From the NCBI GenBank assembly GCA_029237695.1, contig CM055265.1, positions 220,461,679 through 220,525,678 of the forward strand: a DNA stretch of 64,000 nucleotides, written 5' to 3'. How positions within the stretch are numbered: position 1 is the first letter of the stretch; each line of letters begins with the position of its first letter. The DNA comes from Conchocele bisecta (lineage: Eukaryota; Mollusca; Bivalvia; Lucinida; Thyasiridae). Position numbers and translations under genes: made by a program. The notes below the pieces were generated by a model. That model was not told where the DNA came from and ran no database searches. It worked only from the letters and a program-made list of their open reading frames with translations. This document shows positions 8,839-17,800 of this stretch, in pieces.

Positions 8839-10807
8839 TTACAAAATAAGTTCAATTAACAACGAGACAATAGTGAAGAACTCTCTGGGTCACCGATTTT
8901 CGTAACAAAGTTAATAACACTACCTTTGGAAAGTCTAGTTCGATCATAACCGGAGAACGAAACCACCGTCGAACTATCTCCAGAGATTTTAGTGATTCAA
9001 CCCCCCGTTCTTCCCCATCTACTACAATATTTATCGCGACCGCGCCCACAGGTTTACCACTACCATTAACCGTGCAGACCGCCATTTGGATAACTTCACC
9101 CGCGGCTGTCATAGTGTATCCCCCACATTTATTACTCGCTTTGGCACCGAACGAATATTCATAGTGCCCCTCAACCAATGGGCCCCGCTTCTCAGCCCAA
9201 ACTGTTATGGCACGTTTTAGCGTTTTCATTGTTCGCACTATTCCGGCAAGCGCACTGTTTGCGTTATATGCCTCAGTACGAATCTTATAAGAGGCCTCCT
9301 CAAGAGCTTTGGTCGCGGCTATACGATCATGTTTCAGTTTATCGGAAACTTCGGTTATCTTTCGTCTAGTTCGGTATTGCCTGCGCTTCTCTACTGAGAG
9401 AGTCCTCTAAGCGCAACGCATCATAAGCCTCCGTAATGGTAGCCTGGTGGCCTTCTAGGGCATTCTTAACACCCGACTGGGCCTCTTTTTGAAATTCGGT
9501 TATTTTCCCGTCTAGTCTGTTCAGCAACCGCCGCTTCTCTGAGGACAGAGTCCTCTGAGCGCAACGCCTTATAAGCCTTCGCAAGGGCTGCCTGGTGGTC
9601 TTCCTGCGGCTTTCTCAATACCCGACCGGGCCTCTTTTTGAAATTCGGTTATTTTTCCGTCTAGTTCACCAACCGCCGCTTCTCTGAGAGAGTCCTCTGA
9701 GCGCAACACCCTATAAGCCTCCGTAAGGTCCGCCTGGTGGTCTTCTCGGGCTTTCTCAATACCCGCTCGGACCCCCTCAACCCCCAACCGGGCCTCTTTT
9801 CGAAATTTGGTTATTTTTTCGTCTAGTTCAGTAAGTGCCGCTTCTCTGTTGAGAGAGTCCTCTGAGCGCAACGCCCCATAAGCCTCCGCAATGGCCTCCT
9901 TGTGGTCTTCTCGGACCCCCTCAACCCCCGACCTGGTGTCTTTCTGAAATTCGGCTATTTTCCCGTCTAGTTCAGTAAATGTCGCTTCTCTGTTGAGAGA
10001 GTCCTCTAAGCGCAACGCATCATAAGCCTCCGCAAGGGCCTCCGCAAGGTTCGACTGGTGGTCTTCTCGGACTTTATCAATACCAAACCGGGTCTCTTTT
10101 CGAAATTTTGATATTTTTTTATCTAGTTCGGCAACCGCCGCTTCTCTGACGAGAGAGTCCTCTGAGCGCAACACCTCATAAACCTCCGTAAGGTCCGCCT
10201 GGTGGTCTTCTCGGGCTTTCTCAATACCCGACGTGGCCTCTTTTCGAAATTTGGTTATTCTTTTGTCTAGTTCGGCAACCGCCGCTTCTCTGACGAGAGA
10301 GTCCTCTAAGCGCAACGTATCATAACCCTCCGTAAGGGCCGCCTGGCGGTCTTCTCGGACTTTATCAATATCCGACCTGGTCTCTTTTCGAAATATTGTT
10401 ATTTTCCCGTCTAGTTCGGTAAGTGTCGCTTCTTTGCTGAGAGAGTCCTCTAAGCGCAACGCATCAGAAGCCTCCGTAAGGTCCGCCTGGTGGTCTTCTC
10501 GGACTTTATCAATCCCCAACCGGGCCTCTTTTCGAAATTTGGTTATTTTTTCACCTAGTTCGTTTAGTTCCGTATGCGTTTCTTCACGACTTTGTGTATT
10601 CACAGCCAGGTAATATTCTCTAAGATGTGATAGTAGACTCTTGTGAATCGTGTCCGTGGCCCTCGATATAGTTCTATTGATCAAGGCCTTTGTTTTTTGG
10701 GTAGTTAAAAAGTCGCCCTCTGTCGGGATGAATCCCCCTTCTGCCGGTTCCAAATTCTGCGAATTTGTCACCCAATCGGAAGAACTACCTGATCCGTATA
10801 TACTCAT
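8839..10807 (-). pseudogene. fibre-like coiled-coil protein with C-terminal beta-rich head (frameshifted)
   Basis: The chosen start at 10807 gives MSIYGSGSSSDWVTNS; an upstream ATG at 10843 is weaker and not kept in copy 2. After a roughly 90-residue N-terminal part come eight 48-residue repeats of charged heptad-like sequence (core KITKFRKEAR..IDKVREDHQADLTEAY), predicted to form a long coiled coil. The C-terminal domain of about 125 residues starts ITVWAEKRGPL, has EGHYEYSFGA and ends with alternating hydrophobic beta-strand-like residues. A shaft plus head is the layout of a trimeric attachment fibre, so a receptor-binding spike is inferred. Frameshifts near 9380 and 9580 and in the head break the gene. 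An AT-rich motif precedes the start, and the penton-like gene is just upstream on the same strand. Confidence 0.65.
9395..10460 (-). repeat. eight 144-nt coiled-coil repeats in the fibre-like gene
   Basis: The word AGTCCTCT recurs at 9401, 9549, 9691, 9856, 10000, 10156, 10300 and 10444, giving spacings of 142-165 nt with 144 most frequent. The units are about 70-85 percent alike and encode 48 residues each. Copy 2 also has about eight units (58200-59200), but several are degraded. Such arrays expand and contract easily. Confidence 0.88.
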
Positions 10808-10854
10808 TTTCAATAATGTTGATAATATATATATTACGAACATGCGTTTAATTC

Positions 10855-10885
10855 TAAATAATTTTCTTAAAATTAATTAATTAGA
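10855..10885. promoter_or_regulatory. AT-rich gene-boundary motif TAATTTTCTTAAAATTAATTAA
   Basis: This sits between the fibre-like and penton-like genes. Read on the minus strand it is TTAATTAATTTTAAGAAA, shortly upstream of the fibre gene start. The same word lies in front of the gene starting at 14380 and the internal ATG at 16718, within the ATPase start region, and at 59610-59635 in copy 2. This makes it a candidate late promoter or transcription boundary signal; the function is inferred. Confidence 0.45.
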
Positions 10886-11620
10886 AAATTCTAGGACGAC
10901 CGAAATCGGGTAATCGTTCTTCAACTCTCGCCCTTTATCATCGAGAATAGAAATCTTCAACTCGTGGATGTGTCCCGATTCCAAAACTTTCATCTCGGGG
11001 TGTGGGAAGTCTAAGGTCAGGGTCTCACCATAGAAACAATCGCTAGCGGGCACGGTTTTCAGTAATGTGGTGGGAGTGCCGTCGACCGTGTTGTACGATG
11101 TGTTCACCCGATCCAGGAGCACCCCGAGAGTTTTCGTGACGGAGAAGTTCACCGGGGTCGTGCCGACGCGCTCGCCAGGATCAAACACTCCGTCATCGTT
11201 GTAAGGGTATGTTATTTTAAATCCTAACAGTGAGCCCAACCCCGGTGAGATCCTTAAACGCCTATCAACGGTCAATGTCGTGAGCCCCGTGGCTTTCGAG
11301 ATTGCGAGAGTGACTACACCAGGAATCTTCTCCGCGACAAAAGCTTGGAGATCTCCGAAACTCCAAAGACCGTGAGGTACTATAGCATCTGGAGTTCTAC
11401 GAAATCCTGAGGTCACTGGTTCAGTTATGAGGTAGTTTCCGAAAGCCACAGGGCTTACACCCTCGACTTCTGATGTGAAAAACTCGAGCGTTTCAACATT
11501 TTTCCACCCGACCGTGAACGTGATTGATCTGAGGCCTACCCGGCGTTGTCCGCAGCAGTTGTCTATTAATTTCTGAAGTTCACAACTCCCTTTTTGAACA
11601 TTAGTGATAGTAGCAAACAT
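10877..11620 (-). CDS. penton/minor-capsid-like protein
   Basis: The ATG at 11618-11620 opens a 247-codon frame starting MFATITNVQKGSCELQKL; open frame continues upstream but lacks a better start. The N-terminal 40 residues (CCGQRRVGLRSITFTVGW) and the C-terminal 70 (FPHPEMKVLESGHIHELKIS, then DDKGRELKNDYPISVV) are nearly identical in copy 2. The middle 110 residues have diverged strongly. The size, beta-rich composition and end in a short beta strand fit a single-jelly-roll minor capsid (penton) protein, present in most Polintons. That assignment comes from position and composition, not a proven fold. It is divergently arranged with the next gene, with only 13 bp between start codons. It appears intact. 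Confidence 0.55.
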   Translation of the reverse strand: MFATITNVQKGSCELQKLIDNCCGQRRVGLRSITFTVGWKNVETLEFFTSEVEGVSPVAFGNYLITEPVTSGFRRTPDAIVPHGLWSFGDLQAFVAEKIPGVVTLAISKATGLTTLTVDRRLRISPGLGSLLGFKITYPYNDDGVFDPGERVGTTPVNFSVTKTLGVLLDRVNTSYNTVDGTPTTLLKTVPASDCFYGETLTLDFPHPEMKVLESGHIHELKISILDDKGRELKNDYPISVVLEFSN

Positions 11621-11633
11621 AATATCTCTTTCA

Positions 11634-13106
11634 ATGGATACAAAAGCATTTAGCTTTAACTCTAATGCAAAGTACGCGGTCGGTGGTAAATAATACAAGC
11701 AAAAGACGTTGTTAACCGCCTTGTACACCCAACCGTAACGGTTAGACCGGCCAGTGGCTTTGCCACCAATTTCCCTAACACGTTTGAGAAATATGTAGTT
11801 CCAAAGACTACTAGTCAAGATTTATTACTAAGATGGGAGTTTTCCCATATGAACTTCTGGCCGAACCAGCTAAATTTCGCTGTATGGTGCGCAACGGCCG
11901 GATGCGGAGTTTCGCATCAAGACCATTTGACATCCGAGAATATCATGCTCCGAAGTGTCTACAACTTTCACGTGTATTACACAATTAGGAGGATTCTCAA
12001 AGAACTAGGATATTCCACTGCCTCAAGACGATGGCTGGGATCCCATTTCCAGCGCATACGACCGTAAGGCGTTCGAAAGATTGTGTAGCGAATTTGGGGT
12101 ATCAAAAGACGCCGACTGGAGACAGAAAGTATACACCCGACCAACAGTTTAGGGTTAGTTCACCTTAAAGGCTTAGTTAGTGGGGAGCGTCTGGATAAAG
12201 TTCCAGTATATTTCTCAGGGCTATGGAGCGCTCGAGGGGCCACCACCCCACCACCAGTTAGAAAAATGGCAACATGGACTAAATACAATTATAAGTTGAA
12301 TAAGATGACGTTCGGTGCTGAAGTGCATTGGTGGACTTGCGTGTAATGATGGTGATTGCCATTGGCTGCCTACTAAAGTAGCCCATGTGGAATACCTAGA
12401 CCTTGGTGATACTCCACAGATGCGAAATGCTTGGACCACATTTATGTTAGATGAAAGCACTGGATTTACGCAGGGTGGGGTTATTCGTCTCAACGAATCC
12501 ATTCGCATATACGTATGGGCAATCCTCGCCTCACAGAAGCAAACGCGCAGCGCTATATTTGGTACGGGAACGGCCTTTGACGCGCAAAAACAGTTCTTGG
12601 CACTTGTCGAGGACGCCATCTCAGCTAAGGTGGACCTCCAGAAGGCGATCCAGAATTATCAAGACGTTTTGCAGACTGCCCGCACCCCGGTAGACTACGC
12701 ATTTGGAATAGGTCTTTATATGGCGCCGAGCAATAAGATACTACGAGACGACCCGGTAGACGGTTACAATAATCAGATCGTAGTCGCAACCACCAATCAA
12801 AAAATCGGCCGCAACGGGAACGTGAACACGGGTATCATCAAGCGCACCCCCAACATGATCGGGAGCGGAGTTGTAAATTCAAACAAATTTGAAAAAGATT
12901 TCATAAAACCCCCAAAACACAAAATGGATACACCTCCCTCAACACAATCGAACCCAGTACACCCAATTCGTAAATTGGATGCACCATCGAGTTCCATCAA
13001 CAATGTTGAAACACCAATCGAGATTGGAAGCACAACACACGAGGAGGAGAAATTAGGGCTCGTCGTCGCCCTCGTGGCGATCGGATTATTTACGCTTTGG
13101 TTTTAG
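11634..13106 (+). pseudogene. conserved Polinton virion-type protein with C-terminal membrane anchor (frameshifted in N-terminal half)
   Basis: The start MDTKAFSFNSNAKY at 11634 is followed by a stop at 11691, and the frame is repeatedly broken up to about 12400. The C-terminal part, read from roughly 12390 to 13106, is open. The N-terminal region shows NQLNFAVWCAT and YNFHVYYTIRRILKEL; the C-terminal region shows STGFTQGGVIRLNESIR, GTGTAFDAQKQFLALVEDA and FGIGLYMAP. It ends in EEEKLGLVVALVAIGLFTLW, a membrane segment reaching the C-terminus. The longest family-like portion of the N-terminal half is seen in copy 2 (60330-61220). This protein recurs in animal Polintons. A structural role is likely from its place among capsid genes, but no enzymatic motif is visible. 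Its 3' end overlaps the convergent next gene by 21 bp. Confidence 0.65.
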
Positions 13107-14380
13107 GAACTCTCTGGCGAAGAATAGTAGGAGACCGGCGATTGCCACGATTAAAGCCCAAGTATTTTTGGCTAGCCATCCGCCGTTTTTGATAATATAG
13201 ATAGCAAGTAAGAAACGATACTTCCGATCAGTCCAGGTAGTGCGGCAGCCGCCTTTTCGGCTAATTTAGCCAGGAGACTGGCGAGGGCTTTTAGTTGTTT
13301 TTTTATCCACTCTTTGGCTCCGCCGGATGGCGCGGGTGGTGGTGGTGTGGGTGCTGGCGCGGGTGGTGGCGCCGCACCACCAGTGAAAGCTAGAACTATG
13401 GTCGATATAGTCATGCTGATAGCAACGAGGATGCTTGCTATCGTGATGCCCTGTTCTCTGAACAGAGTGCGAAGACGCTCACCGAGTGTCGTCTCCTCGT
13501 GCAGGACCCTCGAGATTGTTTCGCGGATCCGACTTATTTGGTTGCGGAGAGCCTCACGGTTAGTCGAGGCGGCCTCCAAACGAGCTGCTCTTTCATCACG
13601 CAACGACTGTAGGCGTTCGGTGATCCGCTCGGTAGACTCTATATCGACACCGGCTTCCTCCAGTTTTCTTTGTTCTAGCCCGATATGTTCATCCATCGAC
13701 GAGAGTTTGGAGAGGTTAAGTACCAGTTCACCCCGTACCGTTTGCATAACCTTATCGAGGCCCCGGAGTTCGAGAAGAGGTAACAGTGGGTCATCGTTAG
13801 ACAGGTCGATTTCGCTGAACGTGGTCTCCATCGTGTTAATAGCGTCGGTGGCTACTCGAGGGAGTTCGCTGAGCTCAACAGTTTCTATATCGGCGGCCGT
13901 TTTCGCCATCGTTTCGTCGGTAGACTGTAGGGCCTCTACAGCGCGGGTCGGCATAATTGTTTTACCACGCGTCCAATCTGGAAATCCTAGTTCGCTCCTT
14001 ATGAGTTGGCCACCGCCCCGGTTTCCGGCAATGGTGTTTAGCGATAGGGGTTTACAGGTCATCGTGTTGACGATCGGGACATTTGATGCTTTTAGTCGCA
14101 ATCTACCGTTCAGATCAAATTCGAACTTGGAGTAGTCGCGACCGACAGACGGGACCAGACCTTTTTCTGCCAAACTGTTGTAGTAGTCGTTTACAGCTCC
14201 CTCGAGTAATTCCCGACTTTGACCAACGCTGCTGGTAGCGCCACCTCATTCCCCCGATTGGATTGGAACTGGAGGCTGTATCAAGGGCGTTTCATCATTA
14301 TAATCATCTATATCATCATCATCCGCATCGACGTAATCGTCTCTGCCGATTTCATCCATGTCAATATCGTAATCAGCCAT
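13086..14380 (-). pseudogene. Polinton coiled-coil protein with proline linker and membrane segments (two disruptions)
   Basis: Starting at the ATG at 14378-14380, the product begins with a very acidic stretch (DADDDDIDDYNDE). An in-frame TGA at 14246-14248 follows, then the main body: a globular N-terminal part, a long coiled coil (about residues 150-260, rich in RER/LRDERAARLEA), a hydrophobic segment GITIASILVAISMTISTIV, an Ala-Pro-rich linker, an amphipathic KKQLKALASLLAKLAEKA region and a last hydrophobic segment. A one-base shift near 13190 separates the terminal WALIVAIAGLLLFFARE segment from the main frame. The ATG is directly preceded on this strand by the AT-rich motif TTAATTTTAAGAAATTAAT. 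The family is a recurrent Polinton structural or membrane-interacting protein of unproven function. Confidence 0.7.
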
Positions 14381-14400
14381 ATTAATTTCTTAAAATTAAT
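14381..14400 (-). promoter_or_regulatory. AT-rich motif directly upstream of the coiled-coil membrane protein gene
   Basis: Read on the minus strand, TTAATTTTAAGAAATTAAT abuts the start codon. It is one of several occurrences of the same word in front of structural genes. The 69-bp divergent spacer (14381-14449) also holds TTTAATATAG, a TATA-like string 20 bp upstream of the capsid gene start. Confidence 0.45.
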
Positions 14401-14449
14401 TATGTATTAAAGACAAAACCATAAGGGTTTAATATAGTTTCACTAAATT

Positions 14450-15745
14450 ATGTCTTCGAGTCAATACGGTCGCAAACTCAATCCATACCGCAGACTGCGT
14501 GAGCCCCTCGGGGCAAAAGGCGTGAGACAGGGTGTCGTTATTACGAACAACCCATCGACGATCGACCAGAACCAGCAGCTCTTGGTCCGCTTCCCCAACC
14601 TCGGAGCTAACGACGTCATTGTGCCGGGTACTGTTCGCCTCGCTTTCACTATTTCGCTGACGTCGACGGACGAGGACCGAACCGTCGTTCAGAACCTTGG
14701 TCGCGCCATCGTCAAGAAGACCATGATAAAGATTTCTGGTAATGAGGTGATGTCGATCGACGACAGCGACGTCTACCATTGTTATCAGGACCTATGGAAG
14801 ACGGCGCAAGAGCGCGAAAACGCCGTCTATCAGGGTATTGACACCAGCAAAAATAAGAACGTAACCAAACTTAGAATCGGGGCTGGTAACAAGGTAGATA
14901 ACAACGCGAGTGACTATGCGGTCGCGGGCGCTTACGGCAACCGCTTCTACATCCCGCTCGACTTTGAGATGCTGGAGAGTCACATGCCCTACTATCAGAG
15001 CGCTTTGGCTGACCGCCTCGAATACGAACTAACGTTCAACGACTACGGCCGAGTTCTCATAACCAGCGACATGTTATCGACGTATACGATCGATAATGTT
15101 TCGCTGGAGTACGACATGGTCACGATGCCCGAACTCGCGCGATTGATCAGAACCCAGTACGCCGGGCGCGTTGCCATACTTTACGACCGAGTACTTCGCC
15201 ATCGCAAGATGACGAAAGACAAAGGCGACACATTGTGGAATATTAACGTCAACTTACCCGCCCGCTCGATGAAAGGTATAATTATGTTGTTCGAGGATGC
15301 TCGGTTCGCGTTCGGTGCTAGAAAAACCGACAAAATCTATAACCCCAAAATCACGAAGGTAGAGGTGACGATCGAGGGAGTTCCCAATCAACTCTACAGC
15401 GCGGGTCTTCGCGCGCACCAGCAGTGGGACGAAGTAAGAAAGCAGTTTGCTGCCGGCTCTAAGCGCTCTTCGGAGGTTGCAGCGGTTGCCAAAGACCTGC
15501 ATCTCTCGGCCGTCTCCCTCGCGGAGTTCCTGAATACCAAATACGCGTTATGGCTAGACATGCGAGCCAGCGACGACGACCAAATACACGGCAGCGGACG
15601 CCAAGTTGAGAACGCTAGCGAGGGTGTGACGATCCAGATAACCAAAGAGGCGGACGGAGCCGGGCCATTGAACGTGTACTTATATATAATTACAGACGCA
15701 CAACTCAACATCGAAGATGGCCGATACGTCTCAGCACTCTACTAA
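14450..15745 (+). CDS. major capsid protein (double jelly-roll, hexon-like)
   Basis: This is an intact 431-residue ORF starting MSSSQYGRKLNPYRR. Its length, beta-rich composition with few cysteines, and landmarks (NNPSTIDQNQQLLVRFPNLG near residue 40, GNRFYIPLDFEMLESHMPYY near 165, DMVTMPELARLI near 220, MRASDDDQIHGSGR near 370, YIITDAQLNIEDGRYVSALY at the C-terminus) fit the conserved Polinton major capsid protein. It would form the trimeric capsomers of an icosahedral particle. The codon choice is notably more GC-rich than the flanking sequence. The 3' end overlaps the packaging ATPase by 29 bp. It is the largest undisturbed gene of the element, which suggests recent activity or better sequence accuracy here. 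Confidence 0.85.
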   Translation: MSSSQYGRKLNPYRRLREPLGAKGVRQGVVITNNPSTIDQNQQLLVRFPNLGANDVIVPGTVRLAFTISLTSTDEDRTVVQNLGRAIVKKTMIKISGNEVMSIDDSDVYHCYQDLWKTAQERENAVYQGIDTSKNKNVTKLRIGAGNKVDNNASDYAVAGAYGNRFYIPLDFEMLESHMPYYQSALADRLEYELTFNDYGRVLITSDMLSTYTIDNVSLEYDMVTMPELARLIRTQYAGRVAILYDRVLRHRKMTKDKGDTLWNINVNLPARSMKGIIMLFEDARFAFGARKTDKIYNPKITKVEVTIEGVPNQLYSAGLRAHQQWDEVRKQFAAGSKRSSEVAAVAKDLHLSAVSLAEFLNTKYALWLDMRASDDDQIHGSGRQVENASEGVTIQITKEADGAGPLNVYLYIITDAQLNIEDGRYVSALY

Positions 15746-16462
15746 ATCTAACGATTTAATTAATTTTAAGAAAATTAGCAATCAATCTAACGTTTTATTA
15801 ATTAATAAATTTGATAATTCTAAAGAATTAATTAAGAAAATTAGCAATCAATACCAATTCACGATTGGAGATGCCCACTCTGCCATAATATGTGGGCAGA
15901 CAGGATGTGGAAAAACGGTTTTCATCCTAGACTTGCTCGAGGGCTCCTACCGCGATGCCTTTCGTCATATTGTGATCCTGTGTCCCACTGTGCGGCACAA
16001 CGATACTTATCAGCGGCGAACGTGGATATGGACCGACCCTGAGGTATACGTTATTGACCCCGGTGATAGGCTTCACGATTGGTTGCGTGGTTTATACCAA
16101 AAATTCCAGGGTGAGCCCACCCTATACGTGATTGACGATTGCTCGGCCAAGGCGGCGATGACCAAAAAGAAGGACATGCTCTCCGAGCTCGCATTATTTT
16201 CTGGCCGCCATGCTAGGAACAAAGCGTATGGATATCCACTCAAAAGTACAACGCCGTCCTCAAGGATCTGCGCGAGCAAACGAAATTGGTCGCCCTCTTT
16301 CACTGCAAGGACCGAGACTCGTTCGATGACTGTCTTCGAGAGAATGACGTTATCCCAACGCGCGATGAGCGCCTGGAGGTTAGACGGATGCTTTCGGAAA
16401 CTAAGCACTCCAAGCTTTTGCTAAAGACTGATCAACCAACTACTTACGAAGTTATCAATTAA
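15717..16462 (+). pseudogene. packaging ATPase (FtsK/HerA type), C-terminal frameshift
   Basis: Walker A is visible as IICGQTGCGKT at about residue 58-68 and a Walker B-like strand as TLYVIDDC near residue 140, followed by LALFSGRHARNK, typical of viral genome-packaging ATPases that pump DNA into the capsid. Directly after RNK, near 16222, the frame shifts. The remaining conserved C-terminal part (starting near STQKYNAVL and ending TYEVIN) is read in another frame to the stop at 16460-16462. The first 45 residues are unusual: they are encoded by the AT-rich gene-boundary sequence and read as Asn/Ile/Lys-rich with a repeated LIKKISNQ-like element. The start overlaps the capsid gene, suggesting coupled expression. 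No ATG lies nearer the Walker A motif. Confidence 0.85.
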
Positions 16463-16485
16463 CTTTATAATTAATTATCAATTAC

Positions 16486-16590
16486 TGAACAAATGCTGAA
16501 CAATGCTGAACAATGCTTAGCAATTGCTGAACAATGCTGAACAATGCTTAACAAATGTTGAACAAATGCTGAACAATGGTTAACAATGTT
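16486..16590 (+). repeat. tandem GCTGAACAAT-type 10-12 bp repeat
   Basis: About ten imperfect units (GCTGAACAATGCTGAACAAT with TTAGCAAT and TTGAACAAA variants) fill the spacer after the ATPase. They supply several ATG triplets, the last of which opens the next ORF. Confidence 0.9.
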
Positions 16591-16864
16591 AACAATTTGG
16601 TGCTCCGCTGCGAGCTTTGTTGCGAGCATAATGGTGATCATAAGTATCGGGTGGTGTGCTTTGCAATATGTTAAAGTGATGAGACTTGTTAGAATAGTTA
16701 AATTAATTTTAAGAAAAATGAACTGCGACGAACTTCTCGATCAGCTAATAGAAGAAACCTCAACTCCGACTGCCAACATAGATAATGATCCGACAGAGCA
16801 ATCGGAATCCACTCCAACGGCGGTTGGTATTGGGTTGAGTGCAACGACTCCGAATGAAAATTAA
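16586..16864 (+). CDS. small membrane-anchored acidic protein
   Basis: The frame from 16586 starts MLTIWCSAASFVASIMVIIS, an N-terminal hydrophobic segment of about 25 residues, then a basic stretch (RLVRIVKLILRKM), then an acidic Thr/Asn/Ser-rich tail ending TTPNEN. The internal ATG at 16718 is immediately preceded by the AT-rich motif AAATTAATTTTAAGAAAA, so a shorter soluble product starting MNCDELLDQLIEE is an alternative. The tandem repeat just upstream provides the first ATG. No family was recognised. The stop lies 1 bp before the next ATG, a compact same-strand arrangement. Confidence 0.5.
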   Translation: MLTIWCSAASFVASIMVIISIGWCALQYVKVMRLVRIVKLILRKMNCDELLDQLIEETSTPTANIDNDPTEQSESTPTAVGIGLSATTPNEN

Positions 16865-16865
16865 A

Positions 16866-17266
16866 ATGCGGCGCGACGAGAGCGGCTAGCTGCGCTGGTT
16901 GCTGGGGGACAATCGGAGCATTATCTCGGTAGGCGTCTCTCAGTTTTTCAGGTGGATAAGATGTCAGATGCGGAGATCGATAAAATGTATGCGCGATACG
17001 AATCTAGGTTAGGTGCGGAGATGACAAAAACTCTCGGATCGGCGGTTATTCATTTGTACGCAACCGCCGTTAGTATACTTCTCCCTATACCAAACACCGC
17101 GGGATTGATTGACGATCTAGAGACTGACCCTTTTATAGGTCACACTCTTAGAACAGCCTGCTGCTCAATTTATCACAAGTTTGGAATGTACTTAGCTCCG
17201 CTGACAACCGCGTTGACCACGGGTAAACACTGTCAATTTTTGGACATATATGCCCACGAACTATAA
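16866..17266 (+). pseudogene. small conserved Polinton protein (one-base shift after start)
   Basis: The ATG at 16866-16868 is followed within a few bases by a frame problem. The open frame that carries the conserved sequence runs from about 16868 (ARRERLAALVAGGQSEHYLG) to the stop at 17264-17266, and lacks an ATG until the internal methionines at about 16961. Landmarks are DAEIDKMYARYESRLGAEMT, ILLPIPNT and FGMYLAPLTTALTTGKHCQF. The first is an amphipathic helix and the middle is hydrophobic. A single lost base near the start would explain the pattern, either as a sequencing indel or as decay. The product is conserved among animal Polintons with no known function. Confidence 0.6.
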
Positions 17267-17275
17267 GCCCTGAAA

Positions 17276-17800
17276 ATGATGACACAAGACACACCCGCGA
17301 GAGTGACGGAGTTGAACCCGATTGCTCCAACCCAATCGAACCCGAGTGTTACTCCGCCACTGGATGACATACCGCATATAAAAAATCCCAAAAGACAGGC
17401 AGCTGGGCGGGCGGCGGCTGCCACCCGAAAAGTTAAACAAGATAAAATACTCGCCGAGCTTCGAGAGGCTAAACAGTCGTTGCAATCGGGGACGGAGACA
17501 GCAAAACATCTGAAGACAGAGTTGAGTACAACAACACCCCCAATTCACGAATTGGAAGCACACTCAACACCCAATCGAGGTTGGGCGAATCCGATTGAAC
17601 CCAAATTCGTGAATTGGAGTTGGGTTGTTGGTGGTGGTCTGGCAGTTGTTGGTGCCTTGTGCGTGTGGAAATACCCCCTATTATCGAAAAAACAACCAGC
17701 CAGTGTTCAGAAGAAAGTTACGAAACACCAATCGCGATTGGACGCGCCCCATTTAAACATTGATCGCGACCCCTTTATATGCAATAATTATAATGGCTGA
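17276..17800 (+). CDS. small Polinton protein with basic coiled coil and single membrane segment
   Basis: 174 residues. The N-terminal third is Pro/Thr-rich and disordered (LNPIAPTQSNPSVTPPLDD). It is followed by a Lys/Ala/Arg-rich helix (KNPKRQAAGRAAAATRKVKQ), a Thr/Pro linker and one membrane segment (WSWVVGGGLAVVGALCVWKY) at about residues 115-135, then a short basic tail. A type I/III bitopic virion membrane protein is plausible. The repeated words PIHELEAH and NPIEPKFVNW are encoded by near-repeats of AATCGAACCC/AATTCGTGAATTGG-like sequence that also appear at 12950-13030. The stop overlaps the next start by 8 bp (ATGGCTGA), as in translationally coupled genes. Confidence 0.65.
   Translation: MMTQDTPARVTELNPIAPTQSNPSVTPPLDDIPHIKNPKRQAAGRAAAATRKVKQDKILAELREAKQSLQSGTETAKHLKTELSTTTPPIHELEAHSTPNRGWANPIEPKFVNWSWVVGGGLAVVGALCVWKYPLLSKKQPASVQKKVTKHQSRLDAPHLNIDRDPFICNNYNG

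Noticed and set aside
8852..9238. Independent short gene starting within MKTLKRAITVWAEK
   Set aside because: It is the C-terminal head of the fibre-like gene separated from the shaft by a frameshift; copy 2 shows them continuous across the same place.
13314..14135. Long plus-strand frame of 273 codons
   Set aside because: Antisense shadow of the conserved coiled-coil membrane protein gene, Ser/Arg-rich as expected for a reverse reading.
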